Positions 22,834 to 33,474 of a DNA stretch of 64,000 nucleotides are shown piece by piece. Origin of the DNA: Vicia villosa (taxonomy: Eukaryota; Streptophyta; Magnoliopsida; Fabales; Fabaceae). The stretch's first letter is position 1; each line of letters opens with the position of its first letter. The notes beneath the pieces are model-generated. The model was not told the DNA's origin and did not search any database. It saw only the letters and a list, made by a program, of their open reading frames with translations. The stretch lies in the NCBI RefSeq assembly GCF_029867415.1, contig NC_081186.1, positions 105,126,753-105,190,752 on the forward strand, given 5' to 3'. Position numbers and translations under genes: made by a program.

Positions 22834-24676
22834 TCAAATTAGCACTCGACAGTTTTTCTCAAGAAAGAAAACTACCTTCTCAACGCTTTTGCCTGAATGG
22901 AGATACTCAACTGCATCTGCAACAGAATGCAGGCCTATAAATTTCTTTGTATCCACAGCAACCTGAGTGAACAAAGGAGACAAAAACAAAGAAACACAAA
23001 CTTCAAAACTTAGAAGCACAAGTCAGTGACAGATCCCCCAACTACTGCAATTATTCCCACGGCCTAAAATATAAATGAAATTCAGCACACATGAGTATAG
23101 GCATACTGCATCAAGTGATCAGCTTCATAAAAGAAATCTATGTTTGGGGATACATCATACCTCAAACCCTGCATCGAATGGAAGACGGGCTGCAGTGTCA
23201 TTGTTATTGCCACCATAATAGCGGCCTGAGCTAAAATTTACCTATCAATACAATTCTTGTCAGAATTCTAGCTAGAAAATAAATTCACACACAAATCCTC
23301 TAGAAATACGTAAAAACTTACATCACTAGCATTTACACCAGCATAGATGATCTTAACAAGAACATAGTTTGATTTGATAGGTAATCTCAGTGGTGCTCTC
23401 GCTAAGCCGGTAGCATTCCGAAAGTTGTGAGTCAATGTATGAACAACTCTGCAAACAGTGAGCAGCAATATGAACCACTGAATAACTTATCCTTAAATGA
23501 AGAACTCAATATGCGTGTCATAACAAGATAATCAGAGTTGAAATACACACATTTTCTCAAAACTCTCGGGTAGTTTAATTGATGGAGCTTTGTATTCAGT
23601 TCTTCTCCTGAGACGTGTAGAACGTATCGTGTACTTTGCCTCTTCTGATGGGGTTGGCCAATACTCCATACCTAAACGATTAGTAATCCATAGGCAATCA
23701 CCGGCTTTACTCTCATCCGTGATGAGCTCAAAAGCACCTTGAGAGGTTAAAATATTTTCACATCAAAACTTATGTATACATGATAAGAAATATAGACCAA
23801 TCACTAAATTATTAACTCAGGGACACTCATCTGTGAAAAAAAACTAAGGGACATTCTCATCATGTGTGTTTTTTACTTTCTAAATCTTCTCATAATGTGT
23901 ATTTTTTTGTCTTAAACCTTGGGAAGGGGGGTCTACTAACTCGAAGTTCGGCTGAAGGTAAGTGAAGTTTGATGTATTGAAGAAACGGGTTTGGTACAAA
24001 TTCTCATTTCTGATTCAAAGGTCTACAATTCAAAGTACAACCACTCACGCTCTTTTTGCCAAGGTGCACCAAATAACAAAAAGATATGCAGACTTACCTT
24101 TCACCACCATTTCCATAGGTATAAAGCCCCCCATCATATTAAGGAATTTGGGATCCACCTTTAAGCCCATCTCAGTTTCAACAAACTGCACTAAACATTA
24201 ACATTTGGGGGATTATAGTAAATTGTAATATAGCATAGAATTTAACAATTTAAGGTGAAATAAAAAGTAAAACAATGGAATCTAAAAATTTTATAGGTTA
24301 GAATAATAATCTGAAAACAAATATTCATTTTTTCAAGTCCAAAAACAAGTCTTACCTCAGGGCAAAGCACATTGACTCGGATTCTTTGACGTTTGTATAA
24401 ACGAAGTGCACATAACAACAACACCTGTGAAGTGAAGAAACAGTTTAGGAAACTATAGCAAGTTAATTTTTGGGAAAACAAAAAATGATATAATACTAAG
24501 GGTAGAGGGTACTCCAGGAAGCAATAGTAAGTTAGTATAAGTTTTGTGGGGATGCATAATTCGTTGTTAAATGACAAACCTTCAGAACCACTATAGATAG
24601 GATCAAGATACATTGGATAAAGACCAGAAGCAGATCCCAAATTGATGATCACGCCAGGCCTTTTCAAAGCTTCCAT
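22834..24676 (-). pseudogene. Broken SDR-MDR fusion oxidoreductase (At1g49670/NQR-like)
   Basis: Exon-like blocks with GT-AG borders on the minus strand: 24676-24580 (RPGVIINLGSASGLYP, end of a short-chain dehydrogenase with the YxxxK area degraded to YSGSE), 24424-24356 (RIRVNVLCPE), 24185-24098 (VETEMGLKVDPKFLNMMGG), 23737-23551 (GAFELITDESKAGDCLWIT), 23448-23322 (HTLTHNFRNATG, VKIIYAGVNASDV), 23241-23161 (NFSSGRYYGG, LPFDAGFE), 23063 to about 23022 (AVGIIAVVGGSV, then a stop), 22962-22876 (FIGLHSVADAVEYLHSGKS). The order matches a plant protein with an SDR half followed by a zinc-type quinone-oxidoreductase half. Missing: the SDR start with the TGxxxGxG NAD site and the middle of the MDR half. 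Block 2 is in the wrong phase relative to block 1. Truncated, frameshifted pseudogene; assignment by memory. Confidence 0.7.
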
Positions 24677-24689
24677 GCTTTTAATCTAT

Positions 24690-25925
24690 TTAAAACAACA
24701 CAATCAATGGCAAAAGGTTTCAAGCCCTTTTTTCTATTTAAATAGCAAATGGTTAACTGTGCAATCTATAATGTGATATGTGAAAGATTGCCCTAACCAG
24801 AAGGAGAAAGCGAACAATTGAGAAGCTTCTGAGAGGAGAGAGGGATCTGAATCTCACAGAAGATACGCCATGCGAGAGAAGTGAGCGCGATCTGAAACTA
24901 AACGCGTGTGATAGAGAGGACGAGGGAATTCACAATTTTATAAAATTAGCTAGAATTGTAAATTCTCCAAAATTAGTCATGTAAAATATAAAATTAAATT
25001 CCATTTTTTTTAAAAATTTTGTCATTTATTTATCCAAACAAGGGATTTTGATGAAATCATTTTAAATTCCTTCATTACATTACATTCCCTTATTAAAATA
25101 CTCCATCCAAACACACTCTAAAGAAAGACAGCCTTACCTACTAGTGTATACTATATGAGATATCACCACAACTAATGTTCGTATGGGAAATGGTTGTCTT
25201 CTTTCTGTATTCATTGCCATTATTTGTTTGAGACTATGAGGTGTAAACAAAGAAATATTCTGAAGCATACAACAAACTGAAGCACCCTTAAAAAACCTCA
25301 AATGAATGGTCTATAAGATGTGACGACAATCATGCAGAACAATAGAGCAAAAAATTGCCCCGACAAAATCAGCCCTGCAAGAAGTTAAGGAAACTGTCAA
25401 TAATAATGACATTAAATGGAAACATTTTACATGTTCATGAATTTAATAGAAAATGATCCCACAGCAAAAAAGGAAATAGTGCATGTTTGTCTTTCCATTG
25501 GGGTAGCCAGCACAAACGATAATTTCTCTATAAGCACCAAGCGACATGTTCATACATTTCCATGCACTGGAACACGTGTAAATGAATAATCAAACGCACA
25601 CTTAAAGAAAGAAACTTTGTGGGTATCTCATGTTAGACCAAAAGTCCAAGTGAAAGGAAATTCTAAAGCAATAAAGAAAATTCTGAAATATCAAATGTTT
25701 AGATTCCATATTAGTTAGACATGTCATTTCCTAGTTTAAAGTAAAAGCCTTGTAAGGCAGCATGCAAGAATATACCTCTTAATTGATTCTTGTAAGGGTT
25801 AAAGGGTACCGTTGGTTCATCACAATGTGTAGCAAGCCTCTTGATTCACGACCAGTTCCCTAGATGGGGATATTCAATGAAGAACCACATAAAGAAACGC
25901 GTTCATCTGAATCAATCAACATGAC
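24690..25925. other. Spacer between oxidoreductase relic and PPR gene
   Basis: Segment 24960-25125 contains sequence such as CCATCCAAACACACTCTAA, a phrase common at the ends of legume MITEs, but I did not find its partner end. The rest up to 25925 is probably the PPR 3' untranslated region. No coding frame recognised. Confidence 0.35.
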
Positions 25926-28169
25926 TTAATCTCTTCTTAGATAAATTTTTCTTTGATTTCTTTTTTGGTATTGGTCTATAAGATACACTGTCCTGCTATA
26001 CTCATTTGAATTTAAACGGTATCCAAAAGATTCCATCCTCCCAATAAGATCAATAGCCCAGTCCTTATAATCTCGGGAAACAAGAAGAAACACAAGGAGA
26101 TGATTACAAATCATTGGCCTCAACATGAAACCTCTGTCAAGAGTGTAAAGAAATATTTTTACTGCGTCATCTAGCCTCCCTTCTTTACAAAGACCTTTGA
26201 TCAAATGTACACAACTTGTAGCATTGATTTTGATATTCAACTTGTCAAGAACAGAGAATATAATCAATGCTTCATATACTCTTCCTACCTGACAGAATCC
26301 AATAAGTAGAATTGTATATGGAGCTAATTTAAAATCCTTGGCCCTGAAGTCCAGTTCAAGTAAACCTCGAATCACTTGGTCCAATTTTCCTCCAACTAAA
26401 TATTCCTCCAGCACACTGATTGAATCATTGTCCCGACTAGGAAGGCTCTTCAAATATTCCAAATAAAGACTGAACGCCAGCGAGACCTTGCTCTTTCTAC
26501 ACAACCAAGTCATAAGCCCTTTATATAATGAAAGGCTGGGTTCACAGCCAGCCTTCTGCATACGGTCATAAATCTTTAAGGCATCCTTTTCTCGGTCAAC
26601 TTTATATAGCCCATTAATAAGTGTCCCATAAGTAACAGTATCGGGTGAGAGACCCTTCTTTTGCAGATCCTCAAAAAGCATGAAAGCACCTTTAATATTA
26701 TAAGCCCTGCAAAAGGCATTGATTAGAGTGTTGTATGTAATAATGTCAGGCACAACCCCACTATCAGCAAGTTGAGTGAGAAACTTGTAAGCATCCAAAA
26801 ATTTTCCGGCCTCACACATTTGCTCCACTTTTTTCTGGAGACTAGTACTATCAAAAACCTGACCAGAACCCTGAAAAAGGCTTAAGATTAACGAAGGTCT
26901 TCTCCCAATCTCCATCTTGTAAAGTAAAAGGCTTGCCTCCTCGAGTTTATGAGCATTGCATAATCCATTTATAAGCGCATTGAAGGTCACAACCGATGGA
27001 ACACATCCAAGCGACTCCATCTGATTAAATAACTCTTGTGCTTTCTCAACCATTCCCTGCTTACACATTTCACATATAAGAATCGTATGCGTGTAAACAT
27101 TTTGCTCAGAAATCTCAAGACAAAGAGACTGCGCTCGATCCAAAAGACCCGTGTCACACAAACCTTTAATTATAGCATTGTAGCAATAAGCATCAGGAGT
27201 TAAACCTATCTGAGTCATCTCATCTAACATCCTAGCAGCTTCACCAACCCTGCCCTCCTCCGACAGACCACGTATCATAATGGCATACAAAACAACATCA
27301 GGTGCAAAGCCCTCCTTAAACATCCTCGTATACAACGCATGTGCTTCACTATATCTCCTAGCCCTAAAAAACGCATTAATAAGAGAACTATAGCTATTTT
27401 GATTGAGCGAGAAACCATCTCTTTTTATCAACCATACAAAAGAAAGCGCTTCCTCTAACCTCCCCATCTTACAAAACCCATTCAACACAACATTACAAGA
27501 AATCATATCCGGCGGACACTCTTTTTCCTTCATAACATTAAACAACATAAGCGCCTCATCTACATTATTCGCCCGACACAAACCATAAAGAATCGAAGTA
27601 GTCGATACAACACTAGGAACAATACTAACCTTCTGCATTTCATCAAGCACCTCACGTGCACCCTTAATGTTACCACTTTTACAAAACCCATCAATCAACA
27701 TGTTATAAGTATAGTCATTAGGATCAACATTGGACTTAAGCATGGTATTATACAAAGCAAAAGCAAGCACAAACAACTTTTCCTTCAACACATCTCTCAA
27801 AACAGTGTTATACATATGAGCATCAGGAATAACACCAAATTCGCGCATTTTACCGAATGACTCTATAGCTTTTTCGGTATGACCGGAGTATGAATAAGAC
27901 CTAACTAAAGCTCTAACGGAATCTGAAGTAACTAAAACCCCTTTTTCCTTGAGAAGCTCAAGAGCTTCCCAGTAAAAGGAATGCCATTTCTTACGGATAA
28001 GGATACGACTAACCAAGTGATAGGGCTTGCTGGTAAGAGTGTCGAATTTGAGAGCGACCCAGATGCAGAAACGAAGAGCTAGTTGATCGGAGGAATTGCT
28101 GTGGATTCTGCGGAAGCCGCATAAGCAAGGGGTTTCAAACGATTTCTTCAACTTGGAGAGGGTCAACAT
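25926..28169 (-). CDS. P-class pentatricopeptide repeat protein (747 aa)
   Basis: Single-exon, complete gene for an organelle RNA-binding protein. Residues 1 to about 35 are basic and Ser-rich (KLKKSF, FRRIHSNSSD), as in a mitochondrial presequence. From about residue 90 to 730 there are about 17 units of 35 residues of the P type with the usual signature (DYTYNMLIDGFCKSGNIKGA, DIITYNTLINAFCRAYN, DTVTYGTLINGLYKVDREKD). No E, DYW or SMR domain follows, so it is a P-class factor, expected in RNA stabilisation, processing or intron splicing. One stretch (about 430-470, RRPSLILSLFQGSGQVFD) does not fit the repeat and separates two arrays. Resembles the Arabidopsis At1g79540 type by layout; orthology not tested. 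ATG at 28169 is the first in frame. Confidence 0.93.
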   Translation of the reverse strand: MLTLSKLKKSFETPCLCGFRRIHSNSSDQLALRFCIWVALKFDTLTSKPYHLVSRILIRKKWHSFYWEALELLKEKGVLVTSDSVRALVRSYSYSGHTEKAIESFGKMREFGVIPDAHMYNTVLRDVLKEKLFVLAFALYNTMLKSNVDPNDYTYNMLIDGFCKSGNIKGAREVLDEMQKVSIVPSVVSTTSILYGLCRANNVDEALMLFNVMKEKECPPDMISCNVVLNGFCKMGRLEEALSFVWLIKRDGFSLNQNSYSSLINAFFRARRYSEAHALYTRMFKEGFAPDVVLYAIMIRGLSEEGRVGEAARMLDEMTQIGLTPDAYCYNAIIKGLCDTGLLDRAQSLCLEISEQNVYTHTILICEMCKQGMVEKAQELFNQMESLGCVPSVVTFNALINGLCNAHKLEEASLLLYKMEIGRRPSLILSLFQGSGQVFDSTSLQKKVEQMCEAGKFLDAYKFLTQLADSGVVPDIITYNTLINAFCRAYNIKGAFMLFEDLQKKGLSPDTVTYGTLINGLYKVDREKDALKIYDRMQKAGCEPSLSLYKGLMTWLCRKSKVSLAFSLYLEYLKSLPSRDNDSISVLEEYLVGGKLDQVIRGLLELDFRAKDFKLAPYTILLIGFCQVGRVYEALIIFSVLDKLNIKINATSCVHLIKGLCKEGRLDDAVKIFLYTLDRGFMLRPMICNHLLVFLLVSRDYKDWAIDLIGRMESFGYRLNSNEYSRTVYLIDQYQKRNQRKIYLRRD

Positions 28170-28960
28170 TGGTTCTAGGTAGAATCAATCAGAATTGGAA
28201 TTCAAATTTGATAGCCTTAGGAACATGAAAAGCTTCAGCTTGAACTTGAGCATGTGTGAAATTGGGTAATTCTGCAGCATAAATTGAAATATTGTTGATT
28301 AGCTTCGTATGCCATGTTTGATTTCCATTGAATTATGAAAATTGAAACAGGGGAAGCGATGAACGGAAGGAAATGCGAGAGAGATAACGAAGAAGAGAGA
28401 CAAGAGGCAGATGAAAATAAGGATTGGGGGCGGTTAGATCAGTTAGGGTTTTACTCGGTTCAGGGTTTTGGGTTCTCAAGTGACCATACATCTCCATATT
28501 TTTCGGCAGCACCCCCTTTCAGACTCAATTTCGTCTGGACCCAAGCCCTACAAGCCAACCATGTTAACCACATGACAAATCTACATGCCACCCCATATTT
28601 TAATGGTCAGCCTCCCAATTTACGGTATTCCCAAAATACTCCTGAAACTATTATTTCAAAATTTTTATCATTTTTGAAAAAATAATTACTGTTAGAGAAA
28701 ATCAGGTAAAACGTAAATTTTCGGTACCTTTTTTGGCCGATACCGAAAATTATTTGATTTTAACAAATTTTAGATATTCATATACCGAAATTTTCAAATT
28801 TCCAGTGCGATTTACCGGAGATTTTAAAAATTCCGGTACATTTACAAAACTCATTACCCCATATCATAAATTTTTCAAATTTCTGGTAGAAAACCCAGTA
28901 CCGGAAATTCCAAATTTTCGGTGTGTACCAGAAATTTAATTAAAACATGAAATTTTAGGT
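28170..28960. other. PPR upstream region and CCGGAAATT-rich spacer
   Basis: 28170-28330 is the PPR promoter side. The frames at 28335-28685 and 28733-28939 show no domain. From 28715 to 28935 the motif ACCGAAAATT/CCGGAAATT recurs on both strands at least six times, suggesting a degenerate repeat, possibly the terminal region of the adjacent MULE relic. Confidence 0.4.
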
Positions 28961-28961
28961 A

Positions 28962-30881
28962 TGGCAGACGAAGTTTTATATCTTTGTGATTCTGAACCGG
29001 CAGCTTCAGCTTCTTCTACGGATTCATGTAGTGATCTTATGCAGTACTTCGTGACAGATATAGTATGTTTACTTTACTTCATACCGTCTGTTTTTATAAA
29101 TTGATGCGGTTATCTAATAGTATGTTTTTGTGAATGTCAGATTTTTGAATCACGAGATAAGGTTCTAGAATGGGCACGTGCTTTTGGGAACAAAATCATG
29201 GTATTGTTGTTAATGGAGTGCGGGAAAGGAAGGATAAATTGATTATGGGCTGTGACAGAGGAGGAAAAATTACAAACAGAAAAATGAAGTTGCGGCCCCT
29301 TCTGATGGCAATTCTACTATGAGGCTTAAATGTTTATTTAGGTTGAGATATGATCTGAGTGGTACTGGTTGGAAGGTGGTGGTTAAATGTCGGATGCATA
29401 ATCATAGACTAGATAAGGATTTGTTAGGTCATGATATCTTGGATCGTCTAAAAGGTGATGAAAGAAAGTTTGTGAATGACATGACGAAGTACAATATGGC
29501 ACCAAGGTACATCGTGTCTGCTTTGAAAGACAAAGACCTAGAAAATCTCATGAGTATTATCCAGATATACTGAGCTAGAGCAACATACAGACTAGGCAAG
29601 AGAGGTGCACTGACAGAAATGCAAATGTTATTTAGCCTTATCCACCAAGATAAATACATGTGTTAGTCTAGAAATAAGGAGAATACAGATATTGTGGCTG
29701 ATATCTTCTGGACACACCCCCATTCTGTCAAGTTGTTGAATATGTTTCCTCTGGTGTTGATTTTTGACTGCACGTACAAGACAAATAGTTAAAAAATTTA
29801 ATTTTAATTCTCCCATCTTAAAAATATGTCGAGTGATCTGGTTCATGAATTCATTTTTAATCGTGTAGGTACCGGCTACCACTACTTGAGATTTTTGGTG
29901 TTACATCAACAAAATTGACGTTTTCAGTTGCTTTTGCATATTTGGAACATGAAAGGGAGGAGAACTTCACATGGGCACTAAAGAGGCTTTAGGAGTTGTT
30001 CTATTCTGAGAAGTTGCTACCAGATGTCCTGGTGACGGAGCGAGAACTTGCATTAATGAATGTCATTGATTCTGTGTATCCAAATGCGTCTCATTTGTTG
30101 TGTACGTTTCATATTTCAAAAACTATTAGCCTGAAATGTAAAGAATATGTGGAATCAGAAAGACAAGAACATGTCATAGATCAGTGGAACAATATGATGT
30201 ATTCAAATACAGAAGACGAATTTGATGTACATCTAAACCACTTAGAGGGTGTATGTGGTAATATTCCATCATTTGTCATGTATGTGAAAGAAACATGGTT
30301 AACACCATATACAGAAAGATTTGTTGCTGCATGGACTAACAGAGTCACTCATTTAGGGAACACAACAACAAACAGGTACATTCTTCTAAAGGAAAATATG
30401 TTTATGTTTTCTATCAGTGAGTTGTTTACTTAATTTGTTTATGATTTATAGGATGGAGTCTACACATTGGAGACTAAAGAACATGTTGACTAACAGTCGT
30501 GGTGATTTATGTGCAAGCTGGGAGGCTGTGAACACAATGTTGAAGTTGAAGTTGCAGCTAGGTTCCATAAGAGTGTCGTTTCAAAAAAGTATCGTCAACA
30601 TTGAGCATCGGTATAACACTCCATTCTATTCTAAATTTCATAGTTTTGTTTCAAGACAGTGTATTCAACTCATTGAAAAGGAACTAGAAAGAGTCAAATT
30701 TGTTGGTGCGAGCAAGCAGAGGTGTGGTTGTTACATTAGAACAACACATGAGTTACCGTGTGCGTGTCAACTGGTCGGTTACCATATTTTAGGCATACCT
30801 ATACCTTTGGAATCTATTCATGTGTTTTGGACGAAATTGCAAATTTCAGAATATGAGGTGAGTCCTGACGAGAGCAAGTGA
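28962..30881 (+). pseudogene. Decayed MULE (Mutator-like) transposase, FAR1-related
   Basis: Begins with MADEVLYLC at 28962. Order of recognisable pieces: an intron-split start (LMQYFVTDI, then IFESRDKVLEWAR near 29143), an FAR1-type DNA-binding part (LRYDLSGTGWKVVVKCRMHNH, HDILDRLKGDE, 29319-29573), a linker (GALTEMQMLFSLIHQDKY, IFWTHPHSVKLLNMFPLVLI near 29700), the MULE catalytic region (LLPDVLVTERELALMNVID, 29996-30433) and a C-terminal part with a SWIM-like C-x-C...C-x-H end (QRCGCYIRTTHELPCACQLVGYH). Stops and shifts at about 29240, 29571, 29665, 29790 and 29900 separate them. No intact terminal inverted repeats seen. It is dead as a transposase; domestication as a FAR1 gene is unlikely given the breaks. 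Confidence 0.75.
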
Positions 30882-31220
30882 AATTAAGAAGAGGAGTGCG
30901 AAGAGTTGAAGTAACAATTCACTCAAACTTACTTTCATTTACACCTCCACTTTATTTTTTTACCTTTTTTTGTTGGATTAATAAAGCCAATATTATTTTT
31001 TTTTACCAAAATCCAATATTATTATAATCACCTAATTTCTTTTAATTTCTTTTAATTAATCTTAATTAGCTAAATTGGGTTGCCCACCTAATTTTAATAG
31101 TTAATTTAACTCGTTCTAATTAATTGATTAAATTGATTTTGGTTAATTAACTAATTAATTCTCTCATCTAAACAACTTAATGATAAATAAAATCAATTTC
31201 TTTTCAAACAATTCAAACCT
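30882..31220. other. AT-rich spacer
   Basis: TTAATT-rich sequence without recognisable features. Confidence 0.4.
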
Positions 31221-31680
31221 TTTTCATGATAAAATAGAGAGATGAAGTGACGATTGGCGCACGCCTTACAAATACCCCAGATTTTCATTCTTTTTAAAAT
31301 TGTTTTTATAAAATTCGTAGATGAAGTGACGATTGGCGCACGCCTTTCGAATGCTCAAGTCTTTCGTTCGAATTCAAAACCTTTTGCATTATAAACTTGA
31401 AAGACGAAGTGACGATTGGCGCATGCCTTTCGAATACTCAAGCCTTTCGTTCGTTTTCAAAACCGTTTGCATTATAAACTTGAAAGACAAAGTGACGATT
31501 GGAGCACGCCTTTTGAATATCATAGTCTTTCTTTCTTTTTAAAATATTTCATAATAAATTGAAAAACCAAATGACAATTGGTGCACACCTTTTGAATATT
31601 TTGGTCTTTCTCCCTAAAACACATTAATTAAACTTGGAATAAAGGGACGATTGGAAGCACATCCATGCGAAACCCGAGTA
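31221..31680. repeat. Degenerate tandem repeat of about 80 bp, six copies
   Basis: The core GAAGTGACGATTGGCGCACGCC and its decayed versions begin at about 31244, 31323, 31406, 31489, 31568 and 31640. Copies 2 to 4 also share the flank CTTTCG-x-TTCAAAACC-x-TTTGCATTATAAACTTGAAAGAC. Copies decay to the right. No coding; similar short arrays occur in LTR-retrotransposon untranslated regions, but the host element is not identifiable here. Confidence 0.85.
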
Positions 31681-32472
31681 AATGAGCACCTGGTGTACAC
31701 TTATGCTCAAACGTTTACTGATACTCCACAAAGATTATATCTTCATAAAATGGACGACAAAGGACCGAGAGATGCATATCTCTTTAAAAGCCTTGGGTAA
31801 ACGACGATGGGTATACACCTTGCTTCAACGGTTACCCTAGTTCATATAAAAGCGACTTAACCAATCAAACTTCTTTTTCCGTCCTTGTGCGATTCTAAAA
31901 ACCTTTTTTAAACATGAATGTGTTTTAGCCATTTCGAAGCAAAACAAACAAACACTTCAGTATCCAAGAGCGAGCAACAAGTATTTTTAACCGCTCAAAT
32001 ACGATCCATTCAACGCAAAATATACATTATATCACATGCCACCAATTCAAACAAACATAAACTATTTAAATTATCTTTTTTACTCATACCATATTAACTC
32101 ATATTACTACCAAATAAATTTAGGAGGATAAGAGATAGACTCCCTTTTCAAAGCATGAACATTATCATTAGTTTCTCGCCTAGTAAAAACAACCTTGAAG
32201 TTGTTGGGCCTCTTTAGATTATCTCTGTAATCATCAATAATAGAGCCCTAGATCGCTTTTTTGTTGGGCGTTGCTTTGGTGCTTGTGAGCTTTGTTTGGT
32301 TGGTGTCTTCTGTTGAAGGATGACCTTGGCCTCATGCTCAGGATTTTATATTTCTTTTGTTTCTTTAACTTCTTATTTTGCTTTTTGGGTTTCTTCCCAC
32401 TCCTTGTGCAACCTGTATTTTTTTTTGTTGTATTTTGGGGAGTTTTCTCCCTCTGACCCGCTTTTATATACA
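31681..32472. other. Repeat-derived spacer
   Basis: Continues the style of the preceding array (GGTGTACACTTATGCTC near 31693, GGGTATACACCTTGCTTC near 31810). A minus-strand Lys-rich frame (32234-32608) has no recognisable domain. Nothing else assigned. Confidence 0.35.
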
Positions 32473-32662
32473 TGAGGAGTGATTGGAACACTCTCTTTTC
32501 AACACTCTCCCAAACACTCACTTTCTTATTGGTTGAAACATGTGTGGGTCCTACCACTTTAAGTGGCACCAATTTCCAAAGTGAGGGACCCACACATGTT
32601 TCAACCAATAAAAAAGTAAGTGTTTGAGAGAGTGTTGAAAAGAGAGTATCCCTAGCATTCCT

Positions 32663-32666
<4 letters not shown>
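32473..32666. mobile_element. Long-armed inverted-repeat MITE
   Basis: The left arm (about 32473-32553, GAGGAGTG ... GTGTGGGTCC) and right arm (about 32584-32666, GGGACCCACAC ... CATTCCTC) are inverted copies about 80 bp long with few mismatches, separated by about 30 bp. It would form a nearly complete hairpin. The right end touches a (TA)n tract, which fits a TA-rich insertion target. Confidence 0.85.

Positions 32667-32743
<77 letters not shown>
32667..32743. repeat. (TA)n microsatellite
   Basis: About 37 TA units directly beside the inverted-repeat MITE. Confidence 0.98.
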
Positions 32744-32744
<1 letters not shown>

Positions 32745-32745
<1 letters not shown>

Positions 32746-33255
32746 TTTCAGAAAAACCAATAACAAAGTCATATTCTCAACCTATTAAAAGTTACACGAT
32801 GAATATCATCAACCACTTTCTTACAACCTAACTCGAAAATGATACTTGCAAAACCTATTACCAAAATCCATTGTAGTGTTTTATAAACTTCAAGTTTCAC
32901 ACTCTACTACTTGAAGATTCATGTGACACCAATATGTTCTATAGCCATAACAAAACGACCAATATCATCTTGCACACATATTCCAATATTCAACCAAGCT
33001 TATTGTTGAAATACAACACCATTTACATTACATTTGAAAGAACAATATGAGGAGTTCTCAATAAATACTTGATAGAGGATTTAACATGGTTTGAGTCATT
33101 TGATTTTTTCGAGCATGTATCCATGAGCTAAGCATATACGTTGCTCGAATAATCACACCTTCCCAAAGTTTTATATTTATTTTTTTCCAAATACTCCATG
33201 TTATCATAGAAAATATGGACATTTCATCATGATTAAAAGGACATAATTAAATTTG
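32745..33255 (-). pseudogene. LINE RNase H-like C-terminal remnant
   Basis: On the minus strand, frames give MSIFSMITWSIWKKINIKLW near 33215, then after a gap CNVNGVVFQQ, IGICVQDDIGRFVMA near 32940, matching the plant L1 end made of a zinc-knuckle-to-RNase H linker and the RNase H core. Stops and shifts throughout. Old dead fragment. Confidence 0.6.
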
Positions 33256-33474
33256 GTTCCGTAGGGGTCATATGTTGGACACGATGTTGGAATAATTGTT
33301 CCAACATTTAACACCAGTATGACAACAATATAGAAACACAAAAGAAAGAGCAATAAAACAACACAAGAGATTGATAACTCAATTTGATACAAACAACACC
33401 TACATCTTGAGGGCACTATACCCAAAAAAGGAAATTCACTACTTTCGATTAGTACAATTAGCCTTATATGAACC
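33256..33474. other. Flank of the Athila insertion, part of an older repeat
   Basis: Ends with the target duplication GAACC (33470-33474). The sequence (TGTTGGACACGATGTTGGAA near 33274) and the DNA right of the element (from 45420) look like two halves of one older LTR-type repeat, probably copia-like; that parent is not delimited. Confidence 0.35.

Noticed and set aside
28335..28939. Frames between the PPR gene and the MULE relic
   Set aside because: First is low-complexity Glu/Arg start without a domain; second runs through the CCGGAAATT repeat.
31221..31680. Possible CRISPR-like array
   Set aside because: Plant nuclear context, repeats decay gradually and spacers are homologous to each other, so it is an ordinary tandem repeat.
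32551..32772. Minus-strand frame with Tyr-Ile run
   Set aside because: Translation of the (TA)n tract and the MITE arm.
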